Source of the DNA: Clostridiales bacterium
GTDB lineage: Bacteria; Bacillota_A; Clostridia; Christensenellales; Aristaeellaceae
Assembly: GCA_012514855.1 (NCBI GenBank)
Contig: JAAYZL010000232.1
Coordinates: forward strand, 1 to 7,043
Length of the DNA stretch: 7,043 nt
Reading direction: 5' to 3'
Below the pieces are notes generated by a model. It made no database searches and had not been told where the DNA came from. It worked only from the letters and a program-made list of their open reading frames with translations. Position 1 is the stretch's first letter. The number at the start of each line of letters is the position of its first letter. Below are positions 1-4,878 of this stretch, one piece after another. The position numbers and the translations under genes were made by a program.

Positions 1-99
1 CTTCTGACCCGGCTTCAGTTCGCCCACGATGATGGATTGCCTAAGGTTGGCCGCCATGAGGTCGCTCAGGGATTTATATTGGATCGCAGACATGCTCAT
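1..99 (-). CDS. GntR-family transcriptional regulator, N-terminal 33 residues (partial)
   Basis: The leftward frame begins with ATG at 99-97 and runs off the left edge, giving 33 residues. A Shine-Dalgarno AAGGAG (complement of 111-116) lies 11 nt upstream. A second ATG two codons later is less well placed. Residues 10-33 (S-L-S-D-L-M-A-A-N-L-R-Q-S-I-I-V-G-E-L-K-P-G-Q-K) match the first helix and turn of GntR winged-helix domains, where an L-R-x-x-I-x-x-G-x-L-x-P-G core is typical. It should bind DNA as a dimer and respond to a metabolite through a C-terminal domain outside the window. The G-E-L-K-P-G-Q form is common in the FadR/FCD subfamily, but the effector domain cannot be seen. The perfect palindrome at 144-159 in its promoter region is a likely autoregulatory site. 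The family call is firm; the subfamily is a guess. Confidence 0.8.
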   Translation of the reverse strand, partial: MSMSAIQYKSLSDLMAANLRQSIIVGELKPGQK

Positions 100-143
100 G
101 TTGCACAGCTCTCCTTAGTTCGTTCGTCGAAATTGGCGATTAT

Positions 144-159
144 AGATTGTATACAATCT
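144..159. promoter_or_regulatory. Perfect 16-bp palindrome, probable operator of the leftward GntR gene
   Basis: AGATTGTATACAATCT reads identically on both strands. It lies 45 bp upstream of the leftward GntR start codon, downstream of one candidate promoter (195-172) and overlapping an alternative TATAAT-like -10 (139-144). The ATTGTATACAAT core resembles the short palindromes bound by FCD-type GntR repressors. Autoregulation is inferred from position. Confidence 0.6.
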
Positions 160-171
160 TCCGATGCCGCC

Positions 172-200
172 AGTTTACCACCTCGATTGAAATCTGTCAA
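172..200 (-). promoter_or_regulatory. Candidate leftward promoter of the GntR gene
   Basis: On the minus strand a perfect -35 TTGACA (complement of 195-200) is followed after 17 nt by TAAACT (complement of 172-177), which matches the -10 consensus at 4 of 6. Transcription would start near 165, just before the palindrome at 144-159, so a bound repressor could block initiation. A better -10 (TATAAT, complement of 139-144) exists further downstream but has no good -35. Confidence 0.45.
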
Positions 201-282
201 GCCATGTTATTATATTCTGCTATATTGAATAAAATTTCCTTTGACAAATGGGCGATTTTAATAAAATGGCAAAGAGCGGGAA

Positions 283-669
283 TTGCACAATCCGGCCTCT
301 TTCGCCATGCTGTACGGATGGACGATGCCCTGCTTCCAGGCGCCCGTGATGTCCCTCATGCAGGAGAAGATCGCGGTCGAGGTGATGGGCCGCGTGTTCG
401 GGCTGATGCGGATCGCGTCGACGTCGATCATGGTGGTCGCGGGCATATTGGTCGGCGTGATGAGCGGCCGGACCCCGCTCGGGCTGATCCTGGCCGTCAG
501 CGGCGCGCGGTTGGCCGTGCCCGGGCTCGCGCTCGACCGGAAGTTCCTCGCGGAGGGGCCTCCGAAGCCGGCACCGGCAGCGCCGGAACCAGCACCGGCA
601 GCGCCGGAACCGGCACCGGCAGCGCCGGAACCGGCGTCGGAGGCGCAGGCGGACGGCGGCGCGCCTTAA
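283..669 (+). pseudogene. Truncated major facilitator superfamily exporter, C-terminal remnant
   Basis: The open frame runs from just after a stop at 262-264 to TAA at 667-669. From about 301 the translation resembles the C-terminal quarter of MFS_3-type exporters: an F-A-M-L-Y-G-W-T-M-P helix, then a Q-A-P-V-M-S-L-M-Q-E-K stretch, then G-R-V-F-G-L-M, and two more hydrophobic segments (roughly residues 42-60 and 65-82) followed by D-R-K-F-L. Family members are around 400 residues with 12 helices, and only about three to four helices remain here. No upstream frame between 100 and 300 carries the missing part, and the only in-frame initiator is a TTG at 283 without a Shine-Dalgarno site. Downstream of the helices the frame ends in three A-P-A-A-P-E-P repeats and a short Ala/Gly tail. 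The stop codon overlaps that of the convergent flavodoxin gene. It is most likely a deletion remnant; a short expressed membrane peptide cannot be excluded. Confidence 0.65.
571..633 (+). repeat. Three tandem copies of a 21-bp unit inside the MFS remnant
   Basis: Copies at 571-591, 592-612 and 613-633 are identical except for the last base of the first copy (a instead of g). Being a multiple of three, each unit adds A-P-A-A-P-E-P in frame. Near-identity of the copies points to recent slippage expansion in GC-rich DNA. Confidence 0.9.
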
Positions 670-1085
670 TCCCCTTCCGCCAGCCGGACGGCAAAGCGCT
701 CCGCCTCGGCGAGATCCTTGTCGTTCGGGTGCCCGATCCCCAAAAACAGGAAACTGCCCCGGAAGACCATCTCGTCCTCGACCGGAATGCCCTTCTTCTC
801 GAGCAGGCTGCGCACGCCCTTCTGCCGCTGCTTCTTCGACGCGCAGGACGTGATCAGCGCGGCGCCCCGGACGCTTTCCGGGCTCAGTTGGTCGACGAAC
901 GAGAGCAGCTCGGGCATGCTGGCGCCGCCGTAGATGCCGCCGACGATGAACAGCAGATCGACGTCCTTGAGCGCGGGCTTTTCCTTCACGTTCTCCGCCC
1001 GGATGTTCAGCGCCCTGCCGATCGCCTCGGCGAGCTTTTTGGAGTGCCCCGTTCTGGTGGCGAACACGATGCGAATCCGCTTCAT
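666..1085 (-). CDS. Flavodoxin-like FMN-binding protein
   Basis: This is a 139-residue, single-domain protein of ordinary short-chain flavodoxin length. It begins with a hydrophobic beta strand (I-R-I-V-F-A) leading into T10-R-T-G-H-S15, which matches the T-x-T-G-x-T/S phosphate-binding loop for FMN. The strand D-L-L-F-I-V-G-G-I-Y-G-G (43-54) matches the second flavin-contacting loop. C81-A-S-K-K-Q and the C-terminal F-x-x-x-G-H-P-N-D-x-D-L pattern with a final helix fit the flavodoxin-domain family common in Clostridia. The likely role is cytoplasmic one- or two-electron transfer; the partner is unknown. GGGAGG sits 8 nt before ATG and a good promoter lies further upstream. Its stop overlaps the convergent MFS remnant by two bases. 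No tie to the sugar operon is apparent. Confidence 0.85.
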   Translation of the reverse strand: MKRIRIVFATRTGHSKKLAEAIGRALNIRAENVKEKPALKDVDLLFIVGGIYGGASMPELLSFVDQLSPESVRGAALITSCASKKQRQKGVRSLLEKKGIPVEDEMVFRGSFLFLGIGHPNDKDLAEAERFAVRLAEGD

Positions 1086-1129
1086 TTCAATCCCCTCCCG
1101 GCGGTCGTTTGCGGAACCCCTATGCTTCC

Positions 1130-1158
1130 TGTATACGCCTGTTTCCGGAGTTTGTCAA
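1130..1158 (-). promoter_or_regulatory. Promoter of the flavodoxin-like gene
   Basis: On the minus strand TTGACA (complement of 1153-1158) and TATACA (complement of 1130-1135) are separated by exactly 17 nt, 44 bp upstream of the start codon. It is back-to-back with the rightward TfoX promoter at 1192-1220. Confidence 0.7.
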
Positions 1159-1191
1159 GCCCGCTCCCCTCGCCGATTCCGGAACACGCGC

Positions 1192-1220
1192 TTGACACGG
1201 GAATCGGGAGCGCGTACAAT
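1192..1220 (+). promoter_or_regulatory. Promoter of the TfoX C-terminal-domain gene
   Basis: TTGACA at 1192-1197 and TACAAT at 1215-1220 are separated by 17 nt. The predicted start near 1227 leaves a leader of about 47 nt before the ATG at 1274. Confidence 0.75.
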
Positions 1221-1273
1221 GGGCCAAACCGCCGCGCATAGCGGCCGCATGCGAAAGAACGGAGGAAAAGGCG

Positions 1274-1528
1274 ATGAGCGGATTGTCGGGACTTCCCAAC
1301 GTGGGCAAGGTGTTGGAGCAAAACCTGCTGGCGGTGGGCATTGAGACGCCGGAACAGCTTCGGGAGGCGGGCGCGAGGGAGGCGTTTCTGCGCATACGGC
1401 TTCAGCGCGACCCCGGAGCGTGCCTGCACATGCTCTACGGGATACAGGGGGCCGTCCTGGGCATCCCGGACGCGCTGCTGGCCCCCGAGGTGAAGCGGGA
1501 ACTGAAGGCGTTCTTCAAAGGGCTGTAG
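1274..1528 (+). CDS. TfoX/Sxy C-terminal-domain protein (stand-alone)
   Basis: This 84-residue protein consists only of the domain found at the C-terminus of TfoX/Sxy competence regulators. The visible pattern is L-P-N-V-G-K-x-L-E (7-15, a helix-hairpin-helix-like turn), G-I-E-T-P-E-Q-L-R-E-A-G-A (22-34), a central C-L-H-M-L-Y-G-I-Q-G-A segment (about 50-60) and a basic terminal helix. In gammaproteobacterial TfoX a separate N-terminal domain precedes it. Single-domain versions are widespread in Bacillota and their function is not established, so a role in DNA uptake should not be assumed. GGAGG at 1261-1265 lies 8 nt before the ATG. The gene is transcribed alone from its own promoter and diverges from the flavodoxin gene. 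Confidence 0.85.
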   Translation: MSGLSGLPNVGKVLEQNLLAVGIETPEQLREAGAREAFLRIRLQRDPGACLHMLYGIQGAVLGIPDALLAPEVKRELKAFFKGL

Positions 1529-1634
1529 GGGTTTGGAAGAAGGCGGCGGCGGACATAGACCCGTCCCGGTGCGCCCGACGGTATGAGCTTCGTTCTTTCT
1601 CCGATTCAATATTCATGATGCCCCCGGGAGTTCC

Positions 1635-1680
1635 GGCCCGTGTGCGCCCGGTGCGCCGTGGGCCCGCATCGCATTTTTTT
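1635..1680 (+). terminator. Possible rho-independent terminator after the TfoX-type gene
   Basis: A GC-rich hairpin pairs 1635-1647 with 1653-1664. It has GGCCC and GCGC arms, two G-U pairs, one bulged T at 1643 and the loop CCGGT. Seven T residues follow at 1674-1680. The T run starts about 9 nt after the stem, further than usual, so termination may be weak or use another fold. It lies about 107 nt past the TfoX-type stop and insulates the promoter at 1701. Confidence 0.4.
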
Positions 1681-1700
1681 ATCAAATTTCAATTATCTTA

Positions 1701-1729
1701 TTGACAAAATACCCCCCAAAATATATAAT
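1701..1729 (+). promoter_or_regulatory. Consensus promoter of the FCD regulator and possibly the whole operon
   Basis: TTGACA (1701-1706) and TATAAT (1724-1729) are both perfect matches to the sigma-70/sigma-A consensus, with 17 nt spacing, in an AT-rich island. This is the strongest promoter in the window. Initiation is expected near 1736, at the edge of the inverted repeat at 1739-1753. Confidence 0.85.
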
Positions 1730-1738
1730 GATATCAAA

Positions 1739-1753
1739 AGTCGTCTGATGACT
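1739..1753. promoter_or_regulatory. Inverted repeat, probable operator of the FCD regulator
   Basis: AGTCGTC-T-GATGACT is a 7-1-7 inverted repeat with one mismatched pair. Its inner 11 bases, TCGTCTGATGA, fit the T-N-G-T-N-N-N-A-C-N-A pattern described for FadR/FCD-type operators at all but one fixed position. It begins about 9 bp past the -10, covering the first transcribed bases, which is suitable for repression by the adjacent regulator. Confidence 0.55.
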
Positions 1754-1769
1754 GAGTGGGAATGCGAAT

Positions 1770-2477
1770 ATGAGTGAATTGGAAACCATCAAGAGAATCT
1801 CTGCGACGGAGCAGGTCATGGAGACCATCAAGCGCTGTATCCGGGAAGGCAAGCTGAAGGTTGGGGATAAGCTCCCGAACGAGACGGAGCTTGCCAAGTC
1901 CATAGGCGTGGGGCGTTCTTCGCTACGGGAGGGCATCCGGATGCTGTCCAGCTTCGGCATCATTGAGATCAAGCACGGCGACGGAATGTACGTCGCGGAC
2001 AATTCCGCGGAGCGCATATTCGGATTCATGGGTTACGAGCCCGATCCGGACAACATCTCGCACATGCTGGGTCTGCGCAAGGTGATCGAGATCGGCAGCA
2101 TCAAGATCGTGGCCGGGCGGTTCACGCAGGAGCAGTACGATTATCTGGCGCCGCTCGTGGATCAGATCCGGTCGGCGCAGGAAAATCCCGAGAAGGTGGA
2201 GGAGGCGGACCGTCTGTTCCACGAGAAGATCGTCTCGTATACCGACAATCCGCTGATCATCGTCATATACAAGATGATGACCAAGATGCTCAGGATCGTG
2301 TTCCACGATCTGATGTATCACGAGGAGGTCAAGGAGAACGCATATAAGGCGCACATGGAGGTTCTGCGGGCCCTCCATCGGCGCGACGTCGAGGGCAGCG
2401 CCAGGGCGCTGGACAATCACTTGAGCCAGGTGAATTACTATGCGCACAAGTATGCGCTGATCTATAAGGACGTTTGA
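1770..2477 (+). CDS. GntR-family regulator with FCD ligand-binding domain
   Basis: The protein has 235 residues, typical for the FadR/FCD subfamily. Residues 11-78 form the winged helix-turn-helix, including L-K-V-G-D-K-L-P-N-E-T-E-L-A, R49-S-S-L-R-E and G-D-G-M-Y-V of the wing. Residues about 98-225 form the all-helical FCD domain. D147, H151, H195 and H217 fit the Asp/His pattern that holds a metal ion in many FCD proteins, with R103 at the usual effector-contact position. Such proteins commonly sense organic acids, sugar acids or phosphorylated sugars and repress the adjacent catabolic genes. This one probably controls the cupin-transketolase-transporter operon that follows in the same direction, and itself through the repeat at 1739-1753. 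The Shine-Dalgarno site (GTGGG, 1756-1760) is weak, which keeps regulator levels low. The effector is not predictable from sequence alone. Confidence 0.9.
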   Translation: MSELETIKRISATEQVMETIKRCIREGKLKVGDKLPNETELAKSIGVGRSSLREGIRMLSSFGIIEIKHGDGMYVADNSAERIFGFMGYEPDPDNISHMLGLRKVIEIGSIKIVAGRFTQEQYDYLAPLVDQIRSAQENPEKVEEADRLFHEKIVSYTDNPLIIVIYKMMTKMLRIVFHDLMYHEEVKENAYKAHMEVLRALHRRDVEGSARALDNHLSQVNYYAHKYALIYKDV

Positions 2478-2720
2478 ACGGACGAACCTGTATGGGCGGA
2501 GGCCGCCGCCCGGGCTTGCGGCCGTACTCCTCCGATGCGGGGAGCCGCATGATCCCGCGGCGGGACGGCTGCCGCCCGGCATAGACATCCCTTGGCTGAA
2601 CGCGGCGTGAAGGCCGGGTTTGCCGGGCCCGTTTGGCGATTTCTGCGCCTGCACTTGAATTTCCGAAGCCGACCGTAAAATGTGAAACCCAACGACAATT
2701 AAATACGCGAGGAAGGGAAA
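2478..2720 (+). other. Hairpin-rich intergenic region between regulator and cupin
   Basis: This 243-bp stretch holds no convincing gene. It contains four GC-rich inverted repeats: 2494-2511 (GGGCGG/CCGCCC), 2535-2550 (ATGCGG-GGAG-CCGCAT, perfect), 2553-2565 (TCCCGC-G-GCGGGA, perfect) and 2612-2629 (GGCCGG/CCGGGCC with one bulged G). None is followed by a real T run, so readthrough from the regulator is likely. The last 70 bases turn AT-rich and hold a weak candidate promoter. I recognise no known riboswitch. Confidence 0.5.
2655..2681 (+). promoter_or_regulatory. Weak candidate internal promoter before the cupin gene
   Basis: TTGAAT (2655-2660) and TAAAAT (2676-2681) each deviate little from consensus, but the 15-nt spacing is short. 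The catabolic genes may instead depend on the 1701 promoter. Confidence 0.25.
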
Positions 2721-3062
2721 ATGGATATGGAAAACAGATGGTTCGTGAAGAAGGAAGACCTCGTCGCGGTGCAGCAGAAGCCCGGCCTGAAGCGAAGGAC
2801 GATGGCGCACATCGACGAAATCATGATGTGCCTGTTTGAGCAGGATACCGGCGCCGTGGTGGATCAGCACACGCACGCCGCGGTGCAGAACGGATACGTG
2901 CTTTCCGGCAGGATCAAGTTCATCAAGGCCGACGGCACCTCCGTCCTCGCGGAGGCGGGCGACAGCTATGCCTTTGCCTCCAACGAGCCGCACGGCTCCG
3001 TTTGCCTGGAGCACGCGCTCTTCATCGAGAACTTCGCGCCCCGCCGCGAAGAGTACGTCTGA
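2721..3062 (+). CDS. Small single-domain cupin protein
   Basis: This is a 113-residue, single cupin barrel. Residues 44-63 follow the cupin motif 1 spacing G-(X)5-H-X-H-(X)3-E-(X)6-G exactly, with H50 and H52 present but Q56 where the metal-binding Glu is usual. Motif 2 keeps G80 and H91 at the right spacing but lacks the usual Pro and Gly. A three-histidine (plus Gln) metal site is therefore likely. Small cupins in sugar-acid loci can act as isomerases (KdgF-like ring opening is one example), lyases or sugar-binding proteins, so the reaction here is unknown. GAGG at 2709-2712 lies 8 nt before the chosen ATG. A second ATG at 2727 is possible but too far from the site. The transketolase gene follows after 15 nt, indicating cotranscription and a shared pathway. 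Confidence 0.8.
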   Translation: MDMENRWFVKKEDLVAVQQKPGLKRRTMAHIDEIMMCLFEQDTGAVVDQHTHAAVQNGYVLSGRIKFIKADGTSVLAEAGDSYAFASNEPHGSVCLEHALFIENFAPRREEYV

Positions 3063-3077
3063 TCTGAGAGGTGAAAT

Positions 3078-3902
3078 ATGGACAACAAAATCGCTCAACT
3101 TGAGGATATGGCGCGGCAGATCCGCTTCGGCGTCGTCGATACGATCTACAGGGCGAAGGACGGGCATCCGGGGCCGGCGCTCGGAGTGGTGGACATCATC
3201 GCGGCGCTGTATTTTTCGGAGATGAACGTCGATCCGAAGCGCCCCAAGGACCCGGATCGCGACAGGTTCATCCTGTCGAAGGGCCACGCCTGCCCCGCGC
3301 ACTACGTCGCGCTTTCGAAGCGCGGATACTTCGACGAGGCGGAGCTGCCGACGCTTCGCTTCCTCAACAGCAACCTTCAGGGGCATCCCTGCGTGCAGAC
3401 GGCGGGCGTGGACATGACGACCGGGTCCCTTGGAAACGGCATTTCCATCGGCCTGGGCATGGAGATCGCCCGCCGCCTGCAGGGAAAATCCTTCTACACG
3501 TATGTCGTCACCGGCGACGGCGAGCTCAACGAGGGCGTCTGCTGGGAGGGCATCATGGCCGCGAAGCACAACGGGGCCGAAAACCTGATCGTGTTCGTCG
3601 ACAACAACGGCCATCAGAGCGGCGGCCATATCTCGGAGATCAGCGGAATCGAGCCGCTGGCTGACAAATTCCGTGACTTCGGCTGGGATACGCGGGAGAT
3701 CGACGGCAACGACATCGCCGCCATACTCGACGCGATCCACAGGGCCAAGAATGTCAGGGGCGTGCCGCACGCGATCATCGCGAGGACCGTCAAGGGCAAG
3801 GGTGTTTCCTACATGGAAAACAACAACGCCTGGCACAAGGGCACGCCGACGGAGGAGCAGTGGCGCCGGGCCGCCGAAGAGTTGGGAGGCGTTGCGAAAT
3901 GA
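3078..3902 (+). CDS. Transketolase, N-terminal (thiamine diphosphate-binding) subunit
   Basis: At 274 residues it matches the N-terminal half of a split transketolase; full-length enzymes are about 660 residues. It carries the thiamine diphosphate/metal motif from G146-D-G to N176-N177. Further signatures are D-G-H30-P-G, S-K-G-H70-A, Q-G-H103-P, T-T-G-S-L-G-N-G (114-121) and a late A-W-H253, corresponding to the conserved active-site histidines of transketolases. With its partner it would transfer a two-carbon ketol unit between sugar phosphates in the cytoplasm. Location in a dedicated sugar-uptake operon argues for a specialised substrate, as in AptAB (apulose 4-phosphate) or the sulfoquinovose sulfo-transketolase, rather than the housekeeping pentose phosphate pathway. 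An AGAGGTG site lies close before the ATG. Its stop overlaps the next start (ATGA, 3899-3902). Confidence 0.92.
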   Translation: MDNKIAQLEDMARQIRFGVVDTIYRAKDGHPGPALGVVDIIAALYFSEMNVDPKRPKDPDRDRFILSKGHACPAHYVALSKRGYFDEAELPTLRFLNSNLQGHPCVQTAGVDMTTGSLGNGISIGLGMEIARRLQGKSFYTYVVTGDGELNEGVCWEGIMAAKHNGAENLIVFVDNNGHQSGGHISEISGIEPLADKFRDFGWDTREIDGNDIAAILDAIHRAKNVRGVPHAIIARTVKGKGVSYMENNNAWHKGTPTEEQWRRAAEELGGVAK

Positions 3903-4837
3903 GTTACAATGGTTCCAGGGAAGCCGTCATCGAGGCCATCCGGGAATTGGTGCAAAAGGACCCGACGATCGTCTTCGTCTCCGCGGACTCGAAGTTCGCC
4001 AGCCGCGCGGCGGGCTTTGCGAAGGAATATCCGAACAACTACGTCGAGGTCGGCATCGCCGAACAGTGCGCGGTCAACGTGGCCTGCGGGCTTGCGGAGG
4101 CCGGCATGAAGCCCATCGTGGAGACCTACGGCAATTTCCTCACGGGCCGCGCCTTCGAGCAGATGCATCTGGCGGGCTATTCCGACGCGAACATCAAGTA
4201 CATCGGCCTGAACGCGGGCATGCAGGGCGGCGAGCGCGAGGGCGTGACCCATCAGAGCAACGGCGATCTGGGCAACGCGCGCAACATTCCCGGCCTGACG
4301 GTGCTGTGCCCCTGCGACGAGCATCAGGTATTCGAAGCGATTCACAAGATGATGGAGGTGGACGGCTCCGTCTACGTGCGCATCGGCAGCGGCAGGGAGC
4401 CGGTGGTCTACGACGTCCCCACGCCGCCCTTCGAGGTCGGCAAGGCGAGGATCGTCCGGGAGTACGGCAACGACGTCGCCGTGTTCTCGCAGGGCTTCGT
4501 CGTCGGCCGCGCCATCGAGGCGGTGGAAGCGCTCAAGGCGCGGGGCGTTCACGCGACGCTGGTGGAGGTGCCCACGCTCAAGCCCGTCGACGTGGAGACG
4601 ATCTCCGGCGTGCTTTCGAAGTGCGGGAAGGCCGTGACATTCGAGGATCACTACATCACCGGCGGCCTGGGAACCGTCGTCGCGGAGGTCATCGCGGAGC
4701 ATCAGAGCGCAAAATTGGTGCGCATCGCGCTGGAGACCTACCCCGAGTCCGGACACGCCGAGGCGCTGCTGGACAAATACGGCATCTCCGTGGAGAACCT
4801 GGTAAACGCCGCGAAAAAACTCGCGGAGGAAGTTTAG
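3899..4837 (+). CDS. Transketolase, C-terminal (pyrimidine-binding) subunit
   Basis: At 312 residues it supplies the pyrimidine-binding and C-terminal domains of the split enzyme. E55 in V-E-V-G-I-A-E-Q is the catalytic Glu that activates the cofactor. S-A-D (28-30), G-N-F-L-T-G-R (78-84) and G-V-T-H118-Q-S-N-G-D-L (115-124) are characteristic substrate-pocket segments. R7, H118 and an Arg in the R161-I-G-S-G-R167 segment could bind a substrate phosphate by analogy with full-length transketolases. The ATG at 3899 was chosen because GGGAGG (3884-3889) lies 9 nt upstream and it forms an ATGA overlap with the N-terminal subunit. An open frame extends further upstream but only as overlap. The overlap predicts translational coupling and near-equal amounts of the two halves. 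Substrate specificity is unknown. Confidence 0.92.
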   Translation: MSYNGSREAVIEAIRELVQKDPTIVFVSADSKFASRAAGFAKEYPNNYVEVGIAEQCAVNVACGLAEAGMKPIVETYGNFLTGRAFEQMHLAGYSDANIKYIGLNAGMQGGEREGVTHQSNGDLGNARNIPGLTVLCPCDEHQVFEAIHKMMEVDGSVYVRIGSGREPVVYDVPTPPFEVGKARIVREYGNDVAVFSQGFVVGRAIEAVEALKARGVHATLVEVPTLKPVDVETISGVLSKCGKAVTFEDHYITGGLGTVVAEVIAEHQSAKLVRIALETYPESGHAEALLDKYGISVENLVNAAKKLAEEV

Positions 4838-4840
4838 GTA

Positions 4841-4859
4841 AGGGCATGGGAAGTGCCCT
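4841..4859 (+). other. Intercistronic hairpin after the transketolase genes
   Basis: AGGGCA (4841-4846) pairs with TGCCCT (4854-4859), plus a T-G pair inside, in the 41-nt gap before the oxidoreductase gene. There is no T run, so it is not a terminator. It ends 5 nt before the Shine-Dalgarno site (4865-4871) and might influence translation or RNA stability. Confidence 0.45.
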
Positions 4860-4878
4860 GCGCGAAGGAGGAGCTTTT

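Noticed and set aside
571..633. CRISPR-like or mobile-element repeat
   Set aside because: The three 21-bp units are directly adjacent with no spacers, are in frame and encode a simple Ala/Pro/Glu repeat. No transposase or terminal repeats are near.
147..1241. Long rightward open frame rich in Arg, Ala and Gly
   Set aside because: It spans the MFS remnant in another frame and runs antisense through the flavodoxin gene. The composition is typical of out-of-frame GC-rich DNA, with no family signature or ribosome binding site.
2612..2629. Terminator after the FCD regulator
   Set aside because: The hairpin has a bulge and is followed by CGTTTGG rather than a T run, and it lies 135 nt past the stop codon. 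It is kept only as part of the structured leader.
1923..3836. 637-residue leftward open frame
   Set aside because: It is antisense to the FCD regulator, cupin and transketolase genes, all of which have clear motifs and ribosome binding sites. Its His/Val/Asp-rich composition is that of a reverse-complement shadow.
3860..3898. Earlier start for the second transketolase subunit
   Set aside because: It would overlap the first subunit by over 40 bases and lacks a ribosome binding site. The ATG at 3899 has GGGAGG at good spacing and begins at the family's usual N-terminus.
3673..4878. Apparent fusion of a long N-terminal extension to the oxidoreductase
   Set aside because: The upstream part is Arg/Gly-rich out-of-frame reading of the transketolase genes. 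The real start is the ATG at 4879 with AAGGAGG 7 nt before it.
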